A stretch of DNA of 64,000 nt from JAJFUI01 sp039698035 (GTDB taxonomy: Bacteria; Planctomycetota; Planctomycetia; Pirellulales; Thermoguttaceae), in assembly GCA_039698035.1 (NCBI GenBank), contig JBDKSW010000009.1, positions 255,875 to 319,874 of the forward strand, in the 5' to 3' direction. The position numbers and the translations under genes are program-made. Positions 52,537 to 61,400 of the stretch are shown here, one piece after another (positions within the stretch are counted from its first letter, which is position 1; every line of letters starts with the position of its first letter). Under the pieces are notes generated by a model that did not search any database, was not told the origin of the DNA, and saw nothing but the letters and a program-made list of their open reading frames with translations.

Positions 52537-54705
52537 ATGCAACGCAATTCTCGAAGAAGCTTTTTGGCCAAGACAGCCGGTGCGGCCGCGCTGATGGCAT
52601 TGCCGACGGATTGGCTGGCTCTTGCGGCAGAGTCGAACTCCTTCAAGTTCGAGCCCGAACAGTGTCTCGTTCCAGCACCGCGTGACCGGGCCGAGTGGCC
52701 TGCGTTTCGCCGACAGTTGGCCGCCTGGCGCGAGGCGGCGCGTCGCAGGTTGAAGTACGACGACTCGCTCTACCGCAAGCCTGAGTTCGCTTGGGCTTCC
52801 TCCGCCTTTGCGTGCTGTTTCGTGATGCTGTGCGACGAAGCTTTTTACGATCCCGAGCGCGGCGTCTACACGGTCGATGCGTTCCTGGACGAGGGCCGGC
52901 GGGAGTTCGGCGGCTATGACAGCGTCGTCTTGTGGCATGCCTACCCTCGCATTGGCGCCGATCCGCGTAACCAGTTTGATTTTTATCGCGACATGCCTGG
53001 TGGGCTGGCCAAGTTGAAAGAAGTCGTCCAGCTCCTTCATGATCGAGGCGTTCGGGTCTACCTTGACTACAATCCGTGGGATACCGGCACGCGCCGCGAG
53101 GAATGCTCCGATCTGGATGCCCTGGTGCAGATGGTCGGTACGCTTCAGGTTGATGGGCTGTTCCTCGATACAATGACCGAAGGCGCACGCCGTTGGCGTG
53201 TGGCATTGGATGCCGTGCGGCCCGGCGCCGTTCTGGAAGGCGAGGGCGCGCTTCCGCTCGAAAGGATCGCCGACCATCACGCCTCTTGGGCGCAGTGGTT
53301 CGTCGATAGCGAAACGCCTGGCGTGCTGCGCAATAAGTGGTTTGAACGCCGGCACATGCAGCACGAGATCAAACGCTGGGATTTTGACCACACCGGTGAG
53401 CTCCATACGGCGTGGCTTAACGGCAGCGGCATGATGATTTGGGAGAATGTCTTCGGCTCGTGGATGGGTTGGAGCCGACGCGATCGGTCGATCCTTCGAG
53501 CGATGCTGCCCATCCAACGGCGCTACGCGGCCCTGTTTTGTGGAGAGCGGTGGACGCCGCTGACGCCTACGGAGCGGCCCGAGGTTTTCGCGTCTCTCTG
53601 GGAAGACAAGGGCCTGCGGCTGTGGACGCTGGTGAACCGCTCGAACCAAGCGGCGGAGGGTGATCTGCTGAAGGTTGCTGCTGTGCCTGGCCAGATGTAT
53701 TTCGATCTGGTCGCCGGTGCTGTTCTGAAGCCTCGGGAGGAGAACGGGCTGTTGATGCTCGCCGGGAAGCTGCCGCCACGCGGAATCGGCTGTTTCTTGG
53801 CGGCAGCACCAAGCCGCGGCACGGATTTGGACAAGTTTCTGGTCGAGCAGGCGACGACCGCCGCTCGGGCGGATTTCGACGCGAGCTACCCGGTTCGCGC
53901 AACAAAATGGACGCCGCCCGCGCCGTCCGTCCGCGGCACGAAGGTCCCGGTGGACATGCTCGCTGTCCCGGCGGCGGCAGTCGAGCTGACAACCGAGTTT
54001 CGCTATCGCGAATGCGGCTGCTACGAGTCGTCCCCGCCTTCCAAGCATGCGCAATTTGACCCGACGAATCCGGAAGGCCACGAGGTCTTTCGGCGTCGTG
54101 TTACGCTGCCACGGTTCGCCATCGATCTCACTCCGGTGACGAACGCCCAGTTCGCGCAGTTTTTGGAAGGTTCAAAATACAAGCCAAGGAATCCAGAAAA
54201 CTTCCTGAAACACTGGAGCGGCGGCAAGCCGCCGGCGGGCAAGGAGGACCATCCGGTCGTCTACGTCGATCTCGATGACGCCAGGGCCTATGCGCGCTGG
54301 GCAGGCAAGCGGCTTCCGACCGAAGACGAATGGCAATATGCGGCTCAAGGCACGGATGGCCGCGCGTATCCTTGGGGAAATCAATTGTCGGCGGGCTGCT
54401 ATAACGATGGCCAAACGCAAGACACGACGGCCGTCAAGGCGTTTCCCAAAGGTCGCTCTCCGTTTGGCTGCTACGACATGTGTGGCAACGTGTGGCACTG
54501 GACCGAAAGTGAACGGACCGACGGCCGCACGCGTTTCTGCATTCTGCACGGCGGCTCGTTTTTCAAGGCGGCCGGTTCGGTGTGGTACATGGATGGCGGG
54601 CCACAGCCGGTGACGTTCGCCGCCAAGTTCTTGTTGATGTGGCCTGGCCTGGACCGATGTTCGACGATCGGGTTCCGGTGCGTCGCGGACCTGTCGCCAA
54701 GCTGA
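52537..54705 (+). CDS. Tat-exported hydrolase-like protein fused to an FGE-sulfatase domain
   Basis: A 722-aa protein. ATG 52537 starts the Tat signal RRSFLAKTAGAAALMA, so it is exported folded. Residues about 60-420 look like a TIM-barrel glycoside-hydrolase fold, with VRVYLDYNPWDTG, DGLFLDTM and EGEGAL as likely barrel-end acids, but I cannot assign a family. Residues about 535-718 are an FGE/SUMF-type domain: TPVTNAQFAQFLEG, RLPTEDEWQYAAQG, YPWGN, GNVWHWTE and GFRCV. The active cysteine pair of true formylglycine enzymes is not obvious. The domain may bind a substrate. Neighbours do not reveal the pathway. Confidence 0.85.
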   Translation: MQRNSRRSFLAKTAGAAALMALPTDWLALAAESNSFKFEPEQCLVPAPRDRAEWPAFRRQLAAWREAARRRLKYDDSLYRKPEFAWASSAFACCFVMLCDEAFYDPERGVYTVDAFLDEGRREFGGYDSVVLWHAYPRIGADPRNQFDFYRDMPGGLAKLKEVVQLLHDRGVRVYLDYNPWDTGTRREECSDLDALVQMVGTLQVDGLFLDTMTEGARRWRVALDAVRPGAVLEGEGALPLERIADHHASWAQWFVDSETPGVLRNKWFERRHMQHEIKRWDFDHTGELHTAWLNGSGMMIWENVFGSWMGWSRRDRSILRAMLPIQRRYAALFCGERWTPLTPTERPEVFASLWEDKGLRLWTLVNRSNQAAEGDLLKVAAVPGQMYFDLVAGAVLKPREENGLLMLAGKLPPRGIGCFLAAAPSRGTDLDKFLVEQATTAARADFDASYPVRATKWTPPAPSVRGTKVPVDMLAVPAAAVELTTEFRYRECGCYESSPPSKHAQFDPTNPEGHEVFRRRVTLPRFAIDLTPVTNAQFAQFLEGSKYKPRNPENFLKHWSGGKPPAGKEDHPVVYVDLDDARAYARWAGKRLPTEDEWQYAAQGTDGRAYPWGNQLSAGCYNDGQTQDTTAVKAFPKGRSPFGCYDMCGNVWHWTESERTDGRTRFCILHGGSFFKAAGSVWYMDGGPQPVTFAAKFLLMWPGLDRCSTIGFRCVADLSPS

Positions 54706-54716
54706 GCTGGCATCGT

Positions 54717-56135
54717 CTACAGACACCGCAGGAAGGCGACCAAGTCCTTCTTTTCCTGTTCGGTCAGCTTCGTTTCGAGAACCAGGTTGTGGAACTCGAC
54801 CGTGTCTTCGAGGGTCAGGAGCCGACCGTCGTGCAGATAGGGCGGTGTGTCCTTGATGCCTCGCAGCGGAAAGGTCTTGATGGTCCCGTCGCCCGCGGCC
54901 ATGCAACCGTTGACCATCTTCGGCTCGAAGAATCGCTCGGTGTGCAGGTCGTGCATCGTGTTGTCGGTGTAATAGGGCGCCGGGTGACACTCGGCGCAGC
55001 GGCCCTTTTCAGAGAAGACTTTCTGCCCGGCCAGCTCGGAGGCGGTCGCCTTCTTCGGGTCCAGCTTGCCGAAGAGGTCAAGCTTCGGAGCGGGCGGGAA
55101 GTCGAGAATGGCCATGAACTCGGCCATGAAGTGCACCTGGCTGCCGCGTTCCAGGATGTTGACGCCCTTCTTCGTGGCGATCACGGGGTCACCGTCGAAA
55201 TAGGCCGCCCGCTGCTCGAACTCGGTGAAATCCTCGACACTCTTCAGGGCCCTCTGCGAGCCGAATAGTTGCTGAATGTTGACGCCCCGCAAGGCCGGCG
55301 TATCGAGCCGGTGGCGGAATTCCTGCGGCCGGATATCGCCCACCAGATGCGTCGTCCCATTGCTGGCGCCGTTGACGTGGCAGTCGAAACAGGTGACGCC
55401 CGTGCTGGGCTTCATGGATCGGCGATCATCCGTGGCGTTGAACTGCTGTTGGGGAAAGGGTGTCAGCAGCAGCCGCAGCCCTTCGAGTTGTTTCGGATTC
55501 AAGAGGCCGTTGAACAGCTTAAAGTAGTTTTGCAGCGTGACGACCTGGCCTTGCGACACGTCGCCCAGGTCGGGGCGCGTTGTGAGAAAGATGGCGGGCG
55601 GGTACTCTGGCAGAAAATGCGTCGGCAGGTCAAAGTCCAGGTCGAAGCGGTTCAAGTCGCGTTCCTCTTGCTTTTTCACTTCGTCGATCTGGTGTTTGGG
55701 AAAGACCATGCCGCCTTCGGGATGATTCGGATGCGGCAGCGGCAGGAAGCCTTGCGGCCAGAGCCCTTTCTGCCGGATCTCCTCTGGCGTCATGGCGGCC
55801 AAGTCCTCCCACGACTTGACATCGGCGGGCAGCTTGGCTCGGACGCCTTCCTGAATCGGCGTGCCGCGGGACATCGCGACGCCCTTGGCCGGCCGGTCGC
55901 TCAGGTCGTACCGTTCCTCGAGCAGCTTCATTTGCCGAGCCATGATCTCGGGCTTGGCGGCCGACATCTTGGCGACCGCCTTGTCGAAGCTTTCCTGCAT
56001 CACGACGGGGGCATAGCTGCTCGGGGGCTGCTGCGCCCAAAGAGCCGCTCCGTGCCAGGCAATGCCGCCGAGCAGTAGAAGAACGCCAGAGGTCACCAAC
56101 GCGGTCCGACGGAACGAATTGCACGGCTGACTCAT
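54717..56135 (-). CDS. MauG/diheme cytochrome c peroxidase-like protein
   Basis: Secreted c-type cytochrome, 472 aa, starting at ATG 56135. A signal or anchor segment at residues about 12-32 (VTSGVLLLLGGIAWHG) precedes the mature part. Two heme-binding sites are visible: CFDCH at about residue 250 and CAECH at about 380, a layout as in bacterial diheme cytochrome c peroxidases and MauG. Later motifs are NTMHDLHT and LRGIKDTPPYLHDGR. Peroxidase or oxidase activity is inferred. It converges with the FGE-fusion gene (11 bp apart), and the Gfo/Idh/MocA gene lies 210 bp upstream on the same strand. Confidence 0.87.
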   Translation of the reverse strand: MSQPCNSFRRTALVTSGVLLLLGGIAWHGAALWAQQPPSSYAPVVMQESFDKAVAKMSAAKPEIMARQMKLLEERYDLSDRPAKGVAMSRGTPIQEGVRAKLPADVKSWEDLAAMTPEEIRQKGLWPQGFLPLPHPNHPEGGMVFPKHQIDEVKKQEERDLNRFDLDFDLPTHFLPEYPPAIFLTTRPDLGDVSQGQVVTLQNYFKLFNGLLNPKQLEGLRLLLTPFPQQQFNATDDRRSMKPSTGVTCFDCHVNGASNGTTHLVGDIRPQEFRHRLDTPALRGVNIQQLFGSQRALKSVEDFTEFEQRAAYFDGDPVIATKKGVNILERGSQVHFMAEFMAILDFPPAPKLDLFGKLDPKKATASELAGQKVFSEKGRCAECHPAPYYTDNTMHDLHTERFFEPKMVNGCMAAGDGTIKTFPLRGIKDTPPYLHDGRLLTLEDTVEFHNLVLETKLTEQEKKDLVAFLRCL

Positions 56136-56345
56136 CGCTTCGTCCTTTCTCGGCAGATGGGTACTCGGGGGCGTACTGGCCGGAGCGCGCGGTCTGGCCA
56201 GCGCACCTGCTTGGAAACGTAGCCGAAGATATGGTACGCAGAGCGCACCGCGCCGCCATCGGAATAAACCTTAGGCGTTGGCTTCAGGCGTGGAAGCTGG
56301 GCGAAGACCCACCGAGGCCATCTTGGATCGAAGCATCTCGCCCCG

Positions 56346-57353
56346 TCAGAGCTCGACGCGGCGGCCCTCGGCATGGCTGCGGCGGGCGGCCTGCACGATC
56401 TCCAGTGCGAGACAGGCGTCTTGCAGGTCGTCGGCCCGTCGGACGAGGCTCGTCACGGCTCGAAAGAACTGCGTCAGCAGTTGCTCGCCCATCGGTCGTT
56501 CACTTTCGAGCGACTCTTGGTGTCGGCCGGCCTCGTCGAACCAGACCAACGTGGTCGGCAGGTCGACGAAGGCGATTCCGCGGGCGCACGAGACCTGAAG
56601 CGCGGCCAGCGGCCGATAGGCGACCGCCTCGTGCCAGTCGAAGGGGATGTAGCGACCGCAACTGATCTGGGCGGTTGCCAGCATGCCCGGCTTGCCGAGC
56701 GGCGAAAAGTCGAGGCTCATCATGCGGTAGTCCTCGACGCCGCTTTTGTCGGCGTAGTGCATCACGCCCGTCACGGAGGTCGGTTTCGCATCGGCCACAT
56801 ACCGGCACCAATCGACCTGTCCAACCATTTGTCGGAAGGTCGGATGCTCGTGGGGTTCGTCTGCCGAAGCGGTTGGCGGCGGATCGCAGACGCTCCGTTC
56901 ATGGCAAAACAAAAGCCGCGGAGCGCCCAATCGGGTTGCGATCAGCTCTTTCAGCCGAACCGTGGCTGGGGCATGCCGCCGCGGGAACTCGGCCATGAAA
57001 GCAATGCCCGACTCCTCGACCCGGCGTCGTACGGCGGCCGCCTTGTCGGTGTCCAGCTCGAGCCCGACGGCACAGTAGACCGCTTTGCCCGATTCGCAGG
57101 CCGCCAAGATGGGCAATTCGCCGAACCAGTGGGGACAAAGCACGAGGACGGCATCGATATCCTCGCGCTGGACCAGCACATGGTAACCGTCGACCGCGTC
57201 GGCATTGAATTCGGCGGCCACCTGTTCGGCCCGGTGCGCGACCGGATCACAGACTGCGCGGACCTCGAACCGATCGCCCATCGCCCGGATTGCCGGGCCG
57301 TGTCGCACCTGCCAGAGATCACCGAGTCCGATTAGCCCAACGCGAAGACGCAT
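56346..57353 (-). CDS. Gfo/Idh/MocA-family oxidoreductase
   Basis: NAD(P)-dependent dehydrogenase-type protein (335 aa). ATG 57353 is chosen over 57365 because the Rossmann motif VGLIGLGDLWQ starts at residue 4. The next conserved block, where these enzymes usually have EKP in the middle, reads AVYCAVGLELD here, so the catalytic Lys of the EKP motif is missing. Family members act on sugars, inositols and related compounds. The loss may mean a changed reaction or a non-catalytic role. Confidence 0.82.
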   Translation of the reverse strand: MRLRVGLIGLGDLWQVRHGPAIRAMGDRFEVRAVCDPVAHRAEQVAAEFNADAVDGYHVLVQREDIDAVLVLCPHWFGELPILAACESGKAVYCAVGLELDTDKAAAVRRRVEESGIAFMAEFPRRHAPATVRLKELIATRLGAPRLLFCHERSVCDPPPTASADEPHEHPTFRQMVGQVDWCRYVADAKPTSVTGVMHYADKSGVEDYRMMSLDFSPLGKPGMLATAQISCGRYIPFDWHEAVAYRPLAALQVSCARGIAFVDLPTTLVWFDEAGRHQESLESERPMGEQLLTQFFRAVTSLVRRADDLQDACLALEIVQAARRSHAEGRRVEL

Positions 57354-57832
57354 GAGTCCACCCAATAGCCGGGCCGTGAAGGCGAAGCGGGCACTTCTTA
57401 ATTATATCGACACGAGCGGCGACGTCACAACGTTTTGGTTTTCCAAAGCGGTTGCTCTTCCGCGACTTGCGAGAATCACGCCCCAGTTTGCGGTGCTCTC
57501 CCCTTTGCCCCGTTTTTTCTAATTACACATAACATTCCAGCCCGACGTGAAAAACAGCGGGGATTGCCGGGGTAGGGTCGAGGGGGGCAATCCCCTTCCC
57601 TAACCAGTAAACACAACGCGACCCTACTTGCGGCCGCAGGTTATCCAGTTACACTAGGACAGACCCCGCGCGCTTTGCTTAGGCAAGCCGGGCGGAGAAA
57701 GAGGCCCTCCCTCCAAGGGAAAGCAGCCACGGTCGGATGCTTCGAGCTTGCAGCCCGGAAGCGGATCTTCCGGCACGAGACACGATCGGCTTTCCCGGTT
57801 GATGCCAACCCGCTGAGACAAAGGATGTTCCC
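57354..57832. other. Intergenic region with nested inverted repeats
   Basis: This 479-bp gap lies between the divergently transcribed oxidoreductase (minus) and thioredoxin (plus) genes. It carries the inverted repeats GGGGATTGCC / GGCAATCCCC (57559-57568, 57586-57595) and TAGGGTCG / CGACCCTA (57573-57580, 57619-57626). Their arms interleave. No gene with a credible start is seen; AAGGATG before 57833 is a Shine-Dalgarno site for the thioredoxin. Confidence 0.45.
57559..57626. repeat. Two interleaved inverted repeats
   Basis: GGGGATTGCC (57559-57568) pairs with GGCAATCCCC (57586-57595), 10 bp perfect. TAGGGTCG (57573-57580), inside the first loop, pairs with CGACCCTA (57619-57626), 8 bp perfect. 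The interleaving would give a pseudoknot-like RNA or two competing hairpins. Such a structure could be regulatory or a repeat remnant. Confidence 0.5.
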
Positions 57833-58414
57833 ATGACGACCATGCTGTGCGCTGCGATTGTCCAAACAGCTCTGCTGCTGACCGGCGCCGACGCGGATGC
57901 CGCCAAGTCGGACACGGCGAAGTCCCAAGCTGCTAAGACGGAATCCGCCGAAGCGGACGTCTCGAAGGCCGAGACGTACACCGAGGCCCATCGCATTGCC
58001 GAGAAGACTGGCAAACCGATCGTTGTCCTCGTGAGCACCAACTGGTGCGCACCGTGCCAGACCATGAAGCGGCACATCCTGCCGCGCGTGCGTGAGCATG
58101 GGGCCTTGCGAAGGGTTGCCTTTGCGGTCGTCAACCCGGACGAAGACAGCGAGCTGGCCGAACAACTCACCGGCGGCGGGCCGATTCCCCAGTTGGTGAT
58201 GTACCACAAGACGGCAGACGGCTGGGTTCGCCAGAAGCTCGTCGGCGGTCAGACGGAAGAGGCCGTCGAGGACTTCATCAAGGAGGGGCTCGCCTCCGAC
58301 GCCTCGGAGAAGAAGCCTGAGGCGACCAAGCTGCCCGAAAAGCCATCCTCCGAACATGCCACGGCCAATCGCACGGACGCGGGTTCGGACGAGAGTGCGA
58401 CGCGGCGCAGCTAG
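57833..58414 (+). CDS. Thioredoxin-fold protein, secreted (WCAPC)
   Basis: A 193-aa thiol-disulfide protein. ATG 57833 has AAGGAT about 6 nt upstream. A short hydrophobic N-terminus (TTMLCAAIVQTALLLTG) may act as a signal. An Ala/Lys/Ser-rich linker follows. The thioredoxin core has the redox motif NWCAPCQTM at about residue 70 and IPQLVMYH with the cis-Pro. A long charged low-complexity tail (Glu/Lys/Ala) ends it. The partner is unknown; the next gene, a large membrane protein, starts 70 bp downstream behind its own promoter-like sequence. Confidence 0.8.
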   Translation: MTTMLCAAIVQTALLLTGADADAAKSDTAKSQAAKTESAEADVSKAETYTEAHRIAEKTGKPIVVLVSTNWCAPCQTMKRHILPRVREHGALRRVAFAVVNPDEDSELAEQLTGGGPIPQLVMYHKTADGWVRQKLVGGQTEEAVEDFIKEGLASDASEKKPEATKLPEKPSSEHATANRTDAGSDESATRRS

Positions 58415-58447
58415 AGCGGTGAGACTCTCGGCCGACGCATCGCCTGC

Positions 58448-58476
58448 TTGGCGTCGCGCCGGTAATCTGCGATAAT
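58448..58476 (+). promoter_or_regulatory. Candidate promoter of the 1172-aa protein gene
   Basis: TTGGCG (58448-58453), 17-nt spacer, GATAAT (58471-58476). The ATG at 58485 follows 8 nt later, again close to leaderless. Confidence 0.45.
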
Positions 58477-58484
58477 AGCACGCC

Positions 58485-61400
58485 ATGTCAAGGCAATCGG
58501 GGGGTGAACCGAGCGAGAACGCGCCAAACGGCGCCCCTTTGGCCAGTCGGCTTTCATTGCTCGAATTGCAGCGGGCCGTTCTCTCGGCGGACCCCGCGGC
58601 ACTATTGATCCTTCCCCGAATTCTGCGCCGTGTCATCAAGCACGATCGCCGGCTGACCGGTTTCGGGCTGCGCGTGCCGCATCGCAAGGGCTACGTGATT
58701 GGCCGCGATGCGCTGCTCCAGATTGTCGAGCCTTCGGAGTTGGGCCTCGACGCGGATGCCGCGTTGCCCGAGCGCGTGGTGCTCCTGGCTTGCCCCACGT
58801 CGAGGAGGCTTGCTGACAGCTCGGCCCAAGAGTTGCTTCTGCGGTACTGGCGGCTCCTGTTCCACGCGCGGGTCCATCTGGCCTTGGATGCGAAGTTCGG
58901 CGAGGCCGACGCCGGGGACGGAGGGCCTTCGGTCGCCTTGGGCGTTGCCGCGCCAATCATCCGACAGCGGATCAACGCGCTTGGTCGGGTGGCATTTGAC
59001 GAGATTCGCACGGTGCTGGCCCACGAGGACCTGCTGCTGCCGCCGCGGAGCGACCTGTCGGTCTATATCGAGTTCGTGGCCACGTACCTCGAGTTGCGGC
59101 ACTTCGCCCCGAGCATTTTGCCGCATTATTTTCCGGGCTTGGAGGATTTGGCGGCTGTCGATGCGCAGATTCGCGAGGACGTAGACGCCGAATCGCTGCT
59201 GGCGGCAACACGCCCTGCCGGGGCGAGCGACCCGGAAGACTATCGAGGCTGGGACGAGTGGGCCGAAGCGGCATCCGACGCAAGGGAACCAGCTCCCGAC
59301 ATGCCGTCGGTCCGCAAGCCATCGATGAGCCGGTATCGATCGCTGATGCGCAAGAGCCAGCGGCCGGCGGCCCTGGGCAACCTGGTCCGCGTCGCCATTT
59401 GGCACGCCAAAGCGGCCCAGTGCGCCCCGCCCGAGATGGCGCGCCGAGCGGCCGAGGAGATCAAGGCGGACGTGCATCGGATGGCCGTCAAGCTTCAGGC
59501 GGCGTTGGAGTTGGAGCCCACCGGCGCGCGACCCTGGGAGGAGTCGCTGCTGGCGCTGGTGCGGCAGACGCCGCGCGGTATTTGGACCGTCGAAGCGCGC
59601 CTGCTCTACGACCTGCAAAAGGCGTGTGTGGACCACGATCGCGACGTGTACACGGTGGACCTTGTCGAGTGGGCCGTGTCGTTCGGCCGCCGCCCGATTC
59701 GTCGCCGGCTGCCCGCCCAGCGCGACGTGCTGACGCTGAAGCACCTGCGAAGCGCCGAGCGACGACTTGCCGCGGCGCAAATCACCAACGGCCATCGCCG
59801 CCAGCTTGCTCGGCTGCTCCGCGACGCCATCCGCCGCACCGAGACCCATCTGCGGGAGCAGTTTCGCCCAAGGATCGCGGCGGTCTTGGACGACGTGGGG
59901 CTGCTGCCCCAGAACCTGCCGGAACGTGTGGCGCGGAAGAAGCTTGTCGAGGAGCTGCTCGACCGCATCGCCGAACGTGGTTTCCTGGCCATCGGCGACC
60001 TCCGCGACGCCATCTCCCGCAACAATCTCAAGCTGCCCGACATTGTCAGCCCGGTGGAGTTTTCCAACGGCGGAACGGGCCGCCGTCCGCAAGGCGATCA
60101 ATTGTTGCATGCCGATCGGCAGTTGGCACTGACGCTTGACGGCGTCTATCGACGCGGCGAAATCTATATGCGGGCGATGCAGCGGCTAAGCTCCGTCGGA
60201 TTCGGCACCGCGATTGGCCGGTTCCTCACGCGATTTCTGGCTGTTCCGTTCGGCGGCGCATTTGTAAGCGTCGTCGGCGTCGTCGAAATCTGGGGCCTCT
60301 TCACCGGGCCGAAGAAGGCCGAGGCCGCTGCGCCGGGCGCGGGCCATGGGCTGGAACTCACCGAAAACCAGGCCTACATCATTCTGCTGTTGGGGCTTTT
60401 CCTGCTGGGTGTCGTCAACTCGGCCCGGTTCCGTACGGTCGTGGCTGGCGTTTTCAGAACCGCCTACAGCCTGTTCTACGGGTTGGTGATCGAGCCGATC
60501 CGTTGGCTTCGAGGGTCCCCGCTGCTGCGACGGTTTTTGGCCAGTCGGTTTTTCGTCGTGCCGTTTCGCTTTGTCGTCAAACCGGCTCTGTGGACGGCCG
60601 CGCTATGGTGGCTGCTCTGGGCGTTGCCTCCCCGAGATCGGGACTGGCGTGCCCTGCCCGTCGTCGGCGCGTCGATCTTCCTCGCGTTCAACGTGCTGCT
60701 GAACTCCAGGTGGGGTCGCAACGCCGAAGAGGTGCTGGCCGATGGGATCGTTCAGGGATGGCATCGCTTCGGGTTCCGACTCGTCGTCGGCGTGTTCTGG
60801 TTTTTCGTCGACGTGTTCAGGGCCATGCTCGAGGCCGTCGAGCGGCTGATCTATTCGGTCGACGAGTGGCTCCGCTTCCGCACCGGCGAACGTCGCTCGT
60901 GGCTGGCCGCCAAGGCCCTGCTGGGGGCCCTGTGGTTCTTCTTCGCCTACGTGCTGCGGTTCGCCGTCAACGTCTTGATCGAGCCGCAGTTCAACCCGAT
61001 CAAGCACTTTCCGGTGGTGACCGTCGCCCACAAGCTGCTCCTGGGGATTTACGCCCCGTTGGCAACGCTGTTGGAGACCACGATGGATCGTCCCATGGCA
61101 TGGACGGTCGCGATCACCATCATCTGGTGCATTCCCGGCGTCTTTGGCTTCTTGGTCTGGGAATTGAAAGAGAACTGGCGGCTCTATGCCGCCAATCGGC
61201 GGCGCAAACTTGGGCCCGTGATGATCGGCTCGCACGGCGAAACGATGGGCCGCCTGCTCAGACCCGGCTTCCACTCCGGCACGGCGCCCAGACGTTTCGC
61301 CAAGCTGCGGTTGGCCGAGCGTCGCGCTCCGACGGACGGCGACTGGCATTCGGTCCGCAAGCATCTTCACACGCTCGAACACGTGGAACGGTCGCTGCGC

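Noticed and set aside
58602..60110. Minus-strand frame inside the 1172-aa gene
   Set aside because: Arg/Gln/Gly-rich shadow without a start signal or homology; the plus strand is coherent.
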